Source of the DNA: Sorex araneus
Taxonomy: Eukaryota > Chordata > Mammalia > Eulipotyphla > Soricidae
Assembly: GCF_027595985.1 (NCBI RefSeq)
Contig: NC_073304.1
Span: 215,914,500-215,978,499, forward strand
Direction: 5' to 3'
Length of the DNA: 64,000 nucleotides
Part shown: positions 46,165 through 57,197 of the stretch, piece by piece
Layout of the letters: the number at the start of each line of letters is the position of its first letter
How positions within the stretch are numbered: the first letter of the stretch is position 1
Notes under the pieces: generated by a model
What the model was told of the DNA's origin: nothing
Seen by the model: only the letters and a program-made list of their open reading frames with translations
Databases searched by the model: none
Translations under genes and position numbers: made by a program

Positions 46165-46193
46165 GCGCGCGCATGTGCGCGTGTGTATGTGTA
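46135..46193. repeat. (GT)n(GC)n alternating purine-pyrimidine tract
   Basis: Nearly 60 bases of strictly alternating purine and pyrimidine including nine GC units, a strong Z-DNA-forming sequence. Confidence 0.95.
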
Positions 46194-47335
46194 TTTAAAA
46201 TTAATTTATTTACTTCGTTTTTGGGGGCCACAACTCTTCTTGGGGGACCATATGTAGTGCTGGGGATCAAACTGGCACTGGCTGCATGTAAGCAAACACC
46301 TTACCCCTTGTACTACTTCTCTGGCCTCCTAAGTATATTGAAAATATATATTTAAAAATTAAAATGGGGAAGGAATGGCTTTTTTTTTTCTCCCCAGAAA
46401 AGCCCAAAAGTCTGAAGCAATGTAAAATTTCTATTAAGAATGTATAATTGGGAAAAAAAAAGCTAGTGAATACTTTTTTTTTTAAGTAAACAGATTTTAT
46501 TAGGAGGCTTTTTGAGGGAAGGAGGAAGGGATAAGTGGGAGAGAGAATAGTAAGAGTAACGCGCTCAAGAGAGAACTCGGGCTTCTCCAAGGGTGGAGAG
46601 AGCTCTACACACATCCTAGCACTAGACACGAAAGAATGAAAGTACACATCTCAAGAGGGGAGATGCGGGCGACACATGTGCTCGGGTACCGCATGTGCTT
46701 GGCCACGTGGGCACAAGCAGCACATGGGCTCAGGCAGCATATGTGCCTAAATACTTGTATTTTTAACACTGGTTACAAAGTACAGAATAATGATTAAGAT
46801 TTACCAGCTGTGGGGTCTGAGGGATAGGACAGCAAGTAGGGTATTTGCCTTGTATGTGGTTAACCCAGGTTTGATCCCTGGTATCCCTTACAGTCCCCTG
46901 AGCACCACCAGGAGTAACCCCTGAGCATCACTGAGTATGACCCAAAACAAACAAAAACAACAACAACAAATCCAAAACCAGATTTACCAGTTGCTATTTT
47001 TTTTGTGAAATGGTTTTAAGTACCAGCTAAAGGAATGTGCCATCTCAGTGATACAAACCAATTATTATATGTCTGATCCCCCTTGATTATAGATGTACAC
47101 ATCAGCATTAGCATGTCATTAGGGTGACAGAGCAGTTTGAAGCTCAAGACTACAAATGCTTTAGTTACTGAGAATGTATCCCTTATCTGCTTATTTATGA
47201 CTCCTATCCTAACACAAGGGAAAGATGTATACAACATTAAATTTCAAACTCAAACGATAAATTCTAAAGCCAGCCATAAAATACATAGAGAAAGTGAGAG
47301 AAATGATTCAGCTTAGGTAAGCTTTCTGGACTCAC

Positions 47336-47475
47336 CTTCACCCACTGGTCTGGTTTGACATTTTTTAAAATCACAGTCATCTCCGGCTTGTCCATTAGAA
47401 CTTTCAGTTTGGCCTGGCTGGGATCTTCACTTGTAGAGATTGTGATGGGAACCATCCACTGGGGACAGTCTTCTC
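47336..47475 (-). CDS. NPEPPS: NPEPPS exon (residues 534-580)
   Basis: The exon completes Gly534 and encodes EDCPQWMVPITISTSEDP to KNVKPDQWVK, the beta-sandwich domain III. The acceptor is TTGCTTAAG, an unusual but valid AAG end, and the donor is GTGAGT. A few conservative changes from human are seen (for example Val for Ile in LKVLMDK). Confidence 0.95.
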
Positions 47476-48632
47476 CTTAAGCAAGAGAAGAGCAAGAAAG
47501 AAAAACTTGGAAATAATATCTCAGTTGAAGAAACGGAAGCTTAGGTGGAAAGAAGGACCCGTAACCGTCTATACACAACTCTGGGTCTAAGTGTGAAGCC
47601 AAGAGCTTATTTTCAATGGCTGCTCTTTCTTTCAGATAAGCTGAATAATCAGGGTAGATAGAAGGTATTTATCAACAAAACCACATAGTAAGAGTTTACT
47701 CACATGTAGAAACTAATACAACGATTAATGATTTTTTTCCCTTTTCAGAGCAACAGACTCAGCAATGGTTTTACTTAAAATTCACCTCAAGTAGATGAAA
47801 GTTCTCACAAGGTATTTAAAAACAGATTCTAAGGTGCAGTTATTAACTGGTATATACACTGCCAAAGCACTATTTTTATTACTGTGATAGATAGGATCTA
47901 ACAGTTCTGGGAACTGAGAAATCATTTCTTAGATGTCAAAGCTTTTGTAGGGTAATACATATATTCTCTTAGCTATCAGAAAGCAAAACTCACTTCGCAT
48001 TAAGATGCTAAGCAAAAGAGAGTCACCAACCAGGTAATTCTCGGTGCTATTTTTAACAGTTAAACCTGTCAATCCTATAGAGCAGATTATAGGTATGAAG
48101 CAGAAAAGGTTAACTGTGACTTTTGGGGACCTGCCTGTACAATTAACCTCTCATCTGACCTGTCAGACATACTGAATAACCTACGTGCTAAGAAGTTTAA
48201 GGTTGGAAGACTCTGGTGCTCAAGGGACTACGTGATACCAAGGACGAGAACAGGCCCTTAAGCTGTCTCAATAATCAAAACCTTTTTTTTTTTTTGTGGG
48301 GAGACAGGAGTGGAAAGGGGTGCAGGTAGTGCTGGCGGTGCTGGTGGAGGCGACACCACCTAGGGGTGCTGAGGGAACCGTATGGGATGTTGGAGATCGA
48401 ATCAGGGTCAGCAACATACAAGGCCTTATGTCCCTGGCCCCCAAAGTAGTATCTCTCTCCTCTCCTCCGTCCCTCCCTCCCTCTCTCCCCCACACCACTC
48501 TCTCATTTTCTGTGGTTTTTTTTTTTTTTTGCACCACATCAGCAAGTGCTCAGGGCTTACTCCTAGCTGTGCGCCTACTCCTCGGCTTCTGTATGTATCT
48601 TCCTCTTTGAGGACTAGTGTTTTATTATTTTA

Positions 48633-48834
48633 TTTCATTATTTCATTATTTATTTATTTATTTATTTATTTTCTTTTTGGATTACATCCAGCAATGCTCA
48701 AAGGTTACTCCTGGCTCTGCACTCAGGAATTACTTCTAGTGGTGCTTGGGAGGCAATATGGGATACCAGGAATTGGACCAGGCCGGCCATGTGCAAAGTA
48801 AATGCCCTACCCACTGTACTATAGCTCCAGCCCT
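48633..48834 (-). repeat. SOR-type SINE with (TTTA)n at its tail
   Basis: Minus-oriented copy, moderately diverged (GGCAATATGGGATACCAGG). The tail has turned into a TTTA/TTTCA microsatellite (48633-48672). Confidence 0.85.
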
Positions 48835-48906
48835 TGGGCTACTGTTTTAAAAAAAAGCGCAGAAAGAGACTTTATGTTTTTTCCAACTAATATTTAATTT
48901 TCTGGT

Positions 48907-48993
48907 AATACTTAGAAAATTAAGTATTTAATTTTCTATATTAAGTATTTAATTTTCTAAGTATTAGTTGAAATACTCTTTCAACTAATACTT
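48907..48993. repeat. Overlapping inverted repeats
   Basis: A 17-base perfect dyad pairs 48907-48923 with 48949-48965. A second 15-base perfect dyad pairs 48959-48973 with 48979-48993 across a 5-base loop. Both use 48959-48965, so the hairpins are mutually exclusive. Confidence 0.9.
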
Positions 48994-49140
48994 AAAAGAG
49001 TCTGATGATGGGCCAGAGAGACAGTACTGTGGGTCTGGCACTTGCTGTGCATGTGGCTAACCTGTGTTCAATCCTTGGCATCCCACATGTTCCCCTGAGC
49101 ACTGTCAGGAGTAAGCCCTGAGCACCACTAGGTCTGGCTC

Positions 49141-49179
<39 letters not shown>

Positions 49180-49181
49180 CG
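49141..49181. repeat. (CAA)n microsatellite
   Basis: About 13 CAA units grown from the A-rich tail of an older SINE. Confidence 0.95.
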
Positions 49182-49261
49182 AGTCTGATGACATGTAAAA
49201 ATATCTAATAAATAAAGCAAAGCTGAGGATTTCAAAATACAACTCTTTTACTTGAATTCCT

Positions 49262-49345
49262 AAGTCTTTCACTTATTAGAAAGGTGGTCTTAGGCAATTT
49301 AACTAATCTCAGCTCCTCATTTGTAAAATGTAAATAAAACTAGCT
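49262..49345 (+). repeat. MIR remnant
   Basis: GGTGGTCTTAGGCAATTTAAC followed by CAGCTCCTCATTTGTAAAATG is a good match to the MIR 3' part. Confidence 0.55.
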
Positions 49346-49448
49346 ACACAAAGGTGGGCAGGTGAGACACATTATAAGACTTCCTACCCATTTTCCATAA
49401 TTACCACACAATATCTGATGGAGTTCAGACAGTAGGCAACAAATCACA

Positions 49449-49540
49449 GAGTAATATATATACATATATATTACTCTCTCTATAAATAGTAATACATATA
49501 TATATATTACTCTAGGTATATATATACCTACACACACAAA
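49449..49540. repeat. AT-rich palindromes
   Basis: 49449-49476 is a 13-base perfect dyad (GAGTAATATATAT) with a 2-base spacer. It is followed by further TATATA palindromes. Confidence 0.9.
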
Positions 49541-49544
49541 CCTC

Positions 49545-49800
49545 TCGGAGAGCCTGGCAAGCTACCGAGAGTATCCTGTCCGCAAGGGCAGAGCCTGACA
49601 AGCAACCCGTGGCGTATTCAATATGACAAAAACAGTAACGATAGGTCTCATTCCCCTGACCCTGAAAGAGCGTCCAATCGTTGGGAAAGACGAGTAAGGA
49701 GAGGCTGCTAAAATCTCAGGGCTGGAGGAATAGAGATGTTACCGATGCCCACTCGAGTAAATCGATGAACAAAGGGATGGCAATGATAAAGTGATATAGT
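49545..49800 (+). repeat. Second SINE family, long form, 5' truncated
   Basis: Body landmarks CTCGGAGAGCCTGGCAAGC, ATGACAAAAACAG, GGTCTCATTCCCCTGACCC, AGGAGAGGCTGCTAAAATC, CCCACTCGAGTAAATCGATG, then a GATA-rich tail. It has an internal module of about 90 bases absent from the short forms at 3421, 23243 and 51621. Confidence 0.75.
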
Positions 49801-50253
49801 GATATACAAATAGGGTTGCTGAGAATATGAAAAAGGGGTGGGTCACTTATGGAAGACAGCAAATGACTGGCACTTAAAATCACTGAACTTTCTATACTTA
49901 CAATGTGTAAGGTTTTTTTAAAAAGTCACTTACATAAAACATAACAACTTTTCTTCCCTCAGGATTAAGTAGGCAGATCACTTCTTGGGAGTTCTGATCT
50001 TTCTTTGTTCATTAGTTTACAACAATATGCAGAAATACAAAAAGTTTTAAAACTCTAAGATTCTGACACTAAAAATACTATAAATCTCCTCATAATTTTC
50101 TACACTTGGTTTTAATTCTATTATCATTTACTTACTTTTATTTAATTCTATTATAAACATTTTTAAGTGGGTCATTGTTTCCTATGAGTTGGAACACCTC
50201 AGGTATGGTAGCCTAAATCACCGACACGCTCCCACTTTGAGCTCTTTGCTTAC

Positions 50254-50317
50254 CTGTATATGGTCCACTGGCACAGAACTTCTTCTGGGACAACCTCAAT
50301 AACCGATCGTCTTCCAC
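50254..50317 (-). CDS. NPEPPS: NPEPPS exon (residues 513-533 plus first base of 534)
   Basis: A 64-base exon encoding VEDDRLLRLSQKKFCASGPYT. The acceptor is GCTTCTTAG and the donor GTAAGC. The segment CASGPYTG differs from my recollection of the human protein (CAGGSYVG), which marks a locally variable loop. Confidence 0.94.
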
Positions 50318-51413
50318 CTAAGAAGCAAAACAAAAGCTAGAGTAGCAGTAACATTTTTTAAGGGGGGAGGGTCGAGGCTGAGGGGTGGGAAAGAAGGCAC
50401 AACATTTCTGTGACGAAGCAAATGGTGAATCTACAAATTTTTTTGAATATAAATACCATTATGCAAAAATGCGTAAGAATGCAAGAAAGGTCACTATCAT
50501 TTAGGCCTCAAAATAACAATAATTTAAATGAAAGTTCAAGTTCCTGAGGCTGGAACTGTAATACCGGGGCTAGAGCTACAAAATATAGCCCCTAAAAGAC
50601 ATGAATCTCAATGAAAATTTTAAAATATCATTAATTTCAAAGGATACGTAACAAAAAAATACTACTACCACAAATTATTTTAATCTTTCTAGAAGGAAAC
50701 TGTTTTTGGTGCTCAGGAGTTGCTCCTGGGGATGTCCAGGGGTTAGCCACAAGCAAGGTAAGTGCCTTTCTCATGTACTGTCTTTCGGTTGGGGGAAAGG
50801 GGTGAGGGATGGAGGTCAAGTCTTGAATTCTTTTCTATTTCCAGAAAGTAGCACCATTACCTTGGCATTCAACATTCAGCAATCGGTAAATATGAAAGAG
50901 AAACACACCTGGCTTTTAAGGATGAGATTTGCAATGAAACACCAAAAGAGTGGGGCACAAATCATAGGAAAAGAGGAGGGCAGGGCCTGGGGAGACTGCT
51001 CAGTAGTTGGGTGAGAAATGGTACATGCAGGAGGCCCAGGTTCAATCTCGAACATAGTTCCCCCAAACAGTGTTAATATATATATTAATATATAAAAACT
51101 AATATTAATATTGGGGGTCACAACAGCAGTGCTCAGGACCTACTCCTGGCTCTGTGCTCTGGGATCACTCCCGGTGGGGCGTAGGGGACTATCTGGGAGG
51201 CCAGGGATCAAACCAGGGTCTGCTGTGTACAAGGCAGATGCCCTACCTGCTATGCTATCACATTAGCCCTCAGACTCCGAGCAAAATTACTACACGTTAT
51301 CAACAAAATTATAGAGTAGGCCTCAGGTATGGGGCAAAACCCCATAAAGCCAAAACCCCAAAAGCAAAACCCCAAACCAAAAACAATTTTTTTTTTAAAA
51401 AGAGATATGCCCT

Positions 51414-51597
51414 GGGGCTGGAGAGATAGCACAGCGGGTAGGGCGTTTGCCTTGCACGCGGCCGACCCGGGTTCAAATCCCAGCATCCCATATGGTCCCC
51501 TGAGCACGGCCAGGGGTAATTCCTGAGTGCAGAGCCAGGAGTAACCCCTGTGCATCGCCAGGTGTGACCCAAAAAGCAAAAAAAAAAAAAAAAAAAA
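51414..51597 (+). repeat. SOR-type SINE with perfect target duplication
   Basis: Near-consensus copy. AAAAAGAGATATGCCC duplicated on both sides. Confidence 0.95.
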
Positions 51598-51620
51598 GAG
51601 ATATGCCCAGAATATTTAAA

Positions 51621-51877
51621 ATAGCACTGTTACTGTTGTAGCACTGTTTTCCTGTTGTTCATCGATTTGCTTGAGTGGGCACCAATAACGTCTGCATTGT
51701 GAGACTTCTTGTTACTGTTTTTGGCATATCGAATACCCCACGGGAAGCTTGCCAGGCTCTGCCGTGCGGGCGGGATACTCTCGGTAGCTTGCCGGGCTCA
51801 TAGACGGACAGAGGAATCGAATCCCTGGTCGGCCGCGTGGTAGGCAAACAAACATCTTACTCACTGTGCTAACAAAA
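51621..51877 (-). repeat. Second SINE family, short form, with head and tail
   Basis: Minus strand: tRNA-like head complement at 51820-51870 (GGTCGGCCGCGTGG, CACTGTGCT), body complement with TCGATTTGCTTGAGTGGGCA, and a tail made of (ACAGTGCTA)-type repeats (51621-51648) in place of an A-tail. Confidence 0.8.
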
Positions 51878-52323
51878 ACTATTGGCATATGCCCTGCAGG
51901 GTGCACCCACTCACCCACATCATGCCAAGCCACCTGCCCTAACTGCGACTTATGATCTCTTTCGAGACTTATGGTCTCTGAAATAAGGCTAATAAATGGA
52001 CTTGTATAGCTGAGCCAGAGGTGGTTTGTGGCTGTGACTCCCACATACTTGAATTTTGGTCGTTTAATTTCTTGGTAAACTTGGCCCCAAGTGGTTGGGG
52101 TCTGGCCAAAGTCACAGCGGCAATTTTGGGGTATCAGGAAGTCTGAAGGCACCATTAGGCTGCTGAAACTCTTGCCCTGCAGGTACAGGTTGATCTGCTG
52201 GCGGCACCTTACCCCCACAACATAACATAATTGTATTCTGTTACTAAAATAACATAATCCAATTTGCCAACTGAGTCCAGTATAAACTGACTGTAAGGAA
52301 CAGAATAAAAAACTGAAAAACAT
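51712..52323 (-). other. Long open frame of unknown origin (203 codons)
   Basis: An ATG-to-stop frame on the same strand as NPEPPS, inside an intron. The last part (51712-51877) overlaps the SINE-like element. The first about 150 codons (51878-52323) come from sequence with no SINE features. I do not recognise the protein, there are no clear domain motifs, and no splice or promoter signals support expression. It may be a fragment of an old repeat. Confidence 0.3.
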
Positions 52324-52541
52324 TTTTTAGTGTTTGGAAGGAAGGAAGCAATGGTTACCTTCATGTGAGAAACCTGCTAACGCCAGGTTAAGGACACAGT
52401 TCAATGGGGTGGAGCATATGCTTTGCAGGAGGAAGCCGCAGGGTCAATAACCAGCACTGCACGGCTCAATAAGCACGGTTAGGTACGGTGTCAACCAAAG
52501 GACTACTAATGAACTAATGAGGGCAAAACTTCTCACACGTG

Positions 52542-52736
52542 GGGGCTGGAGAGATAGCACAGCAGGTAGGGCGTTTGCCTTGCATGCGGCCGACCTGGGA
52601 TCGATTCCCAGCATCCCATATGGTCCCCTGAGCACCGCCAGGGGTAATTCCTGAGTGCAGAGCCAGGAGTGGCCCCTGTGCATTGCCAGGTGTGACCCAA
52701 AAAAAAGCCAAAAAAACAAACAAACAAAAAAAAAAA
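52542..52736 (+). repeat. SOR-type SINE with target duplication
   Basis: Target AACTTCTCACACG duplicated. A minus-oriented copy lies 236 bases downstream, forming an inverted pair. Confidence 0.94.
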
Positions 52737-52971
52737 CTTCTCACACGAAAAGTACAAAAGTTGTAATCCAAATCGGTGTCACCCATCCAACATTAAACAT
52801 TAGCTCTGAAGAATAATACTGAGGCCAGAGAGTTCAGTAGGCTGGAGATACTGTTTTGCATGTGGGAGGCCCAGGATCAAAGCCTGGCCTCCTGAGTACC
52901 TCTAGGAGTAACTTCTGAGCACTACTAGAGATGGTCTGAACCAAACCATAACAACAACAAGATGTTCTTTT

Positions 52972-53143
52972 TTTTCCTTTCTCTTTGGGTCACACCCAGC
53001 ATTGCACAGGGGTTACTCCTGGCTCATGCACTCAGGAATTACCCCTGGCGGTGCTCGGGGACCATATGGGATGCTGGGAATTGAACCCGGGTCGGCCATA
53101 TGCAAGGCAAACACCTTACCCACTGTGCTATTGCTCCAGCCCC
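52972..53143 (-). repeat. SOR-type SINE (CATG variant)
   Basis: Complete minus-oriented copy with GGCTCATGCACTCAGG. Flanked by AACAA(G/A)ATGTT. Confidence 0.92.
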
Positions 53144-53986
53144 AACAAAATGTTTTTTAAAAATAGATGTTGAATTTTTCCAAATGCTTTTTCCACTTCT
53201 GAGGCAATTCTGTGGTTCCTCCAATTTGACTCTGGGGACCAGAGACAGTACAGCAGGCAGGGCGCTTTTGCCTTGCACACAGCCAACCCAAGTTTGATCC
53301 CTGCATTACAAGCATATGGTCCCACCACAAGCAGCCCTAAACTCAGAGCCAGAATAATGCGCGCATGCACACACAGACATACACACACCCACACCCCCAC
53401 AGACAACCCCCCCCACCCCCACACCATTACCATCACCAAACAACACCACCTGATTGTGATGTATTGATTATGAATCACCATACTGATTGCTTTTCTTTGG
53501 TTTGGCTTTTTCGGCCATAGTCAGTAGTGCTTAGGGCTCTGGCTCTTATTGGTCCTGACTCAGTGCTTGTGGCAGGGGCAGGGGCAGGGGTCACTCCCAG
53601 CAGTGTTCAGGATGTCAACTGTGAAGTGCTGGGGATCAAATCTGGGGCTTCTATACATGCAAAGCATGTGCTCCAGTCCTTTGGGTCATCTCCCTGGTCC
53701 CTGATTACTTTTAAAATGTTTAATCAAGTTTACATTCCTGGAATAAATCTCAATTCAGTGGGTTCTTTTGTCTGTCTGTTTTGGTCAAACTCAGTCATGG
53801 TCTGGGCTGACTCCCAGAGGGGCTCAGGGGACCACATGGGAAGCTGGGGAGCAAAACAAGTGGGCTGCCTGCAGGGCAAGCCCATTATCTGCTGTGCTAC
53901 CACTCTGGGCCTTACTTAGTGGTTTTAGAATTATACCAACAAATTTAGTGTTTTCCTTGGAGAAAGTAAAAAATAGGCAACATTTT

Positions 53987-54163
53987 GGGGCTGGAGTGAT
54001 AGCACAGCGGGTAAGGCGTTTGCCTTGCATGCAGCCCACCTGGGTTCGATTCCCAGCATCCCATATGGTCCCCTGAGCACCGCCAGGAGTAATTCCTGAG
54101 TGCAGAGTCAGGAGTAAGCCCTGTGCATCACCAGGTATGAACTCCAAAAGAAAAAAAAAAAAA
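53987..54163 (+). repeat. SOR-type SINE with target duplication
   Basis: Near-consensus copy. Target AGGCAACATTTTG duplicated. Confidence 0.94.
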
Positions 54164-54358
54164 GGCAACATTTTGTTTTCTACAGTAAGAATGTGTAGCT
54201 TTAACAATGGTGGGGCACACCGTGCACACCGTTTATCACAGAGATATTAATACAGATACTGAAGCACTGAGAACAGAAAAAGGTTTAAGATACTTAGATA
54301 TAGAAAAGCAAATTTAAAAAGCAGAGCAAATGGATGGCCTTCTGAAGAATCAGCTTAC

Positions 54359-54468
54359 CTGTTCCGCTTCCACATAAATGAGGGGGAAGCCCATTTGCTT
54401 CGTCCAGGTATTCATCACGGCTGCTATTGGTTTACCACTAGCATTTTCTAAGCTTTCCCAGAGATCCT
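54359..54468 (-). CDS. NPEPPS: NPEPPS exon (residues 476-512)
   Basis: The exon supplies the last two bases of Glu476 and encodes DLWESLENASGKPIAAVMNTW to YVEAEQ. This DLW and W-T-x-Q-x-G-x-P signature is typical of M1 family enzymes just after the catalytic domain. The acceptor is TCTTCTAG and the donor GTAAGC. Confidence 0.96.
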
Positions 54469-54548
54469 CTAGAAGATAAATACAACAAAAAGCTAAAATG
54501 TCTACATCTTTATTTCTCTAAACAAACTAGAAGTTTTATATAACTCTA

Positions 54549-54717
54549 GGGGCTGGAGCGATAGCACAGCGGGTAGGGCGTTTGCCTTGCACGCGGCCGA
54601 CTCAAGTTCAAATCCCAGCATCCCAGATGGTCCCCCAAGCACTGCCAGGGGTAATTCCTGAGCGCAGAGCCAGGAGTAACCCCTGAGCATCACCAGGTGT
54701 GACCCAAAAAGAAAATA
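54549..54717 (+). repeat. SOR-type SINE
   Basis: Complete copy 80 bases upstream (in gene direction) of an NPEPPS exon acceptor. Flanks AGTTTTATATAACTCT and AGTTTATATTACTCT form an imperfect target duplication. Confidence 0.92.
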
Positions 54718-56552
54718 AAAAGTTTATATTACTCTTGACACTGTGCTGCTAACTGATGTTTTGGTCCTTTGGGCTCAGTGGGTTAAATTAATATTGTCAG
54801 GCCCATACCTCTATTAAGTATACTCACAAAAACTTATTTTGTTCTCTAAGCTGTTCTTGATTGTTGCAATTAATTTAAAAAACAAAACAAAACCCTAAAA
54901 ATTGAAACAAACAAAAGACAAAAGTCCAAACAAGAACCAACAGAGGGGCCAGAGACAGTGCAGCGGGAAGGGCACTTGCCCCGTACACACTGACTGGGAT
55001 TTGGTCCCCAGCCCGCCACAGGGGATCCCTGAGCACAGCCAGCATGGCCCAACAACAAAAAGAAAAAGGAAAAAAAAATTCAAAATTGCTACAGAGCAAT
55101 CATTCACAAACCTAACGCTATAACACTCAGTCAACAAAGGCTAATAAATACTTAATGCTGAACAGGCTGAAGGAAAATTCATAGGGTCAAACAGCATTAG
55201 TGGCAGGGTAATACATATAGCAATATAATGTGATAGATACTAAACTGGGCCACGGACCAAGGGAAAGCACTTAGAGAAAAATACAGAGAGAATAAAGGCT
55301 CCACAAGAAATGACTTGTTTCTTGCAGCTTTAAGGGGAGTTGTTGATTAGACAAATGGGAAAGAAAGCCATTTCTAGGAAGACACGATCATCTATGTACT
55401 GAAAGAAAAGCATAAAGACAGAAAATACCAACAATAGCAATATATTCAATAAACTGAGCATACAGGGCACACGTAATGGACCAACAGGAGCTAAGATTAA
55501 AGGAAGCAGAGGCTGAACAGTTTAAGATTACAATTTACATTTCTAGACCTTATTTCGAAGGGAATGTGACATGTCAAGGTTTTTTGTTTTTGTTTTGTTC
55601 CTGGACTGCACCCAGTGGTCAAAAGGATGATCCAAATAGAAAATCACTTTAGAATGATAACCCTAGGTAGACTGTGGAAGGAGCTGGAGAAAGGCAAGCA
55701 GCAGCTAATTAGCAGACAACTGCACAAGTCTTGCAGAGATCAGGAAGGCACAAGGAAAAGAGCAGCAGGACAGACAGAGGGTGCCAACCTGTGGTGAGGG
55801 TAAAGGGATGGATGGTAACTGAAATGTATTTAAATTGCCTTTCAGAAGGAATAAAAAACAAACCAAAACAATTACATGGGGTTGGGCCTCGTTATTCAAA
55901 GTATGGTCCAGGAACTGATAGCAGTTGCTACTGGACCATTGGCTACTTGATTGGCTACAAATGCAGACTCTCTAGGGCCAGCAGGCCGGATGCTTGCCTC
56001 TCTGCTTGCCTGGAGAGACAGATCCAGGTTCAACCCCCAACACCACATATGGTCCCCCAGGGACAGCCAGAAGTGAGCCACAAACACTGCAGGGTGTGGC
56101 CCAAAAACAAATAAAACAATAGAAATGCAGACTCTCAGGCTTCCCCCCCAGCTCTACTTAATTAGAATTTTAAAAATAGATTCCCTGGGCAACTACATTT
56201 ATATTACAATTTACATTACAATTTAGGAAGTATAAAGTTCTTTGTTTACATATTTTATGTGCATGACAAAGACTCAAAACTTGCATATTCTGGGGCAGAC
56301 AGTAGGTAAAGTATAATTCCCAGCAAAACAAACGGTTCTCTTTGGTTCTCTTAGCCAGTCAGGATCAATCCCTGAGCATGGATGGGTGTGGCTCAGAAAC
56401 AAAAACAAAACAAACAAAAAAAAAACCTTGCCTATATTCCAATAGCTTTAGGAACACAATGCCTCCCCATTTTATAGACCACAGTGGAAATGTACATGGT
56501 GGGCAAGGGAAGATAAGATTACATGTGTCTCCTATCACTCTCACTATCATCC

Positions 56553-56805
56553 CATTGATCCTCGATTGGGCCCATGCTCGAGCGGGCCCAATAACATCTC
56601 CATTCATCCTAGCCCTAAGATTTTAGCAGCCTCTCTTTACTTGTCCTTCCCAACAGTGCCGCATTAGAGGTTCTCTCAGGGTCAGGAGAATGAGACCCAT
56701 CATTGTTACTGTACTTGGCATATGAATACACCACAGGGAGCCTGCCAGGCGCTCCCTGGCAGGCAGGAAAACTCTTGGTAGCTTGCCATGTTCTCCGTGG
56801 CATGT
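56553..56805 (-). repeat. Second SINE family, long form
   Basis: Minus strand: GGTCTCATTCTCCTGACCC, AGAGAGGCTGCTAAAATC and GGCCCGCTCGAGC, the same extended module as at 49545. The head is degraded. Confidence 0.7.
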
Positions 56806-57136
56806 CTTAAACACAAAATTGCTGGATGGGGGACTGAACCCAGGGTTTCAGACATGCAAAGCAATCCCTCCCCACCCCAGAACAGGAAGATCCCAGGATC
56901 AAATAGCTCTTTGTCATTCTAATAGAAACTAATGAACTTAAATGACTCCTCTTCCCAGTCAATCAGACTTGCCCACCCTATTGGAGAGGCCACTCTGCAG
57001 GTGCACAGTCTCCATGTCTAGCTAAGCTGGAAAAGATGAGCCGAGGCAGTGCCCGGGAAGCCCAGTGGAGTGCTTGCCTTGCACCTGTGAGGTCTCTGGT
57101 TCTATCCCATAATCACAAAACAAAACTAGTGATTAC

Positions 57137-57197
57137 CTGTGGCAGCATTCTTCTGCTGGAACTTAGTTAAATACATATTCATTCCTTTCTTAAAGTC
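57137..57197 (-). CDS. NPEPPS: NPEPPS exon (residues 456-475 plus first base of 476)
   Basis: A 61-base exon encoding DFKKGMNMYLTKFQQKNAAT. The acceptor is CTCACTAG and the donor GTAATC. It belongs to the end of the thermolysin-like catalytic domain. Confidence 0.95.

Larger units (their letters stand above)
44282..47335 (-). other. NPEPPS intron
   Basis: Older SINEs: plus 44518-44675, 45938-46110 and 46812-46965; minus 44765-44925, 45070-45205, 46220-46330. 46335-46800 and 46970-47335 are unique. Confidence 0.72.
47476..50253 (-). other. NPEPPS intron
   Basis: MIR-like at 47525-47610. Older minus SINE at 48290-48440, a tail-end remnant at 48520-48600, older plus SINE at 49013-49145. 47620-48200 and 49800-50253 are unique. 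Strong hairpins lie at 48907-48993 and 49449-49476. Confidence 0.72.
50318..54358 (-). other. NPEPPS intron
   Basis: Older SINEs: minus 51110-51270, 53495-53700, 53770-53910; plus 50985-51065, 52385-52490, 52820-52950, 53232-53350. 50330-50700 and 51880-52380 are not SINE. The second of these contains a long open frame discussed in the findings. Confidence 0.72.
54469..57136 (-). other. NPEPPS intron
   Basis: Older plus SINEs at 54940-55060, 55970-56110 and 56290-56400. A fragment at 56825-56880 and a tRNA-like remnant at 57045-57115. 54720-54930 and 55070-55960 are unique. Confidence 0.72.
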
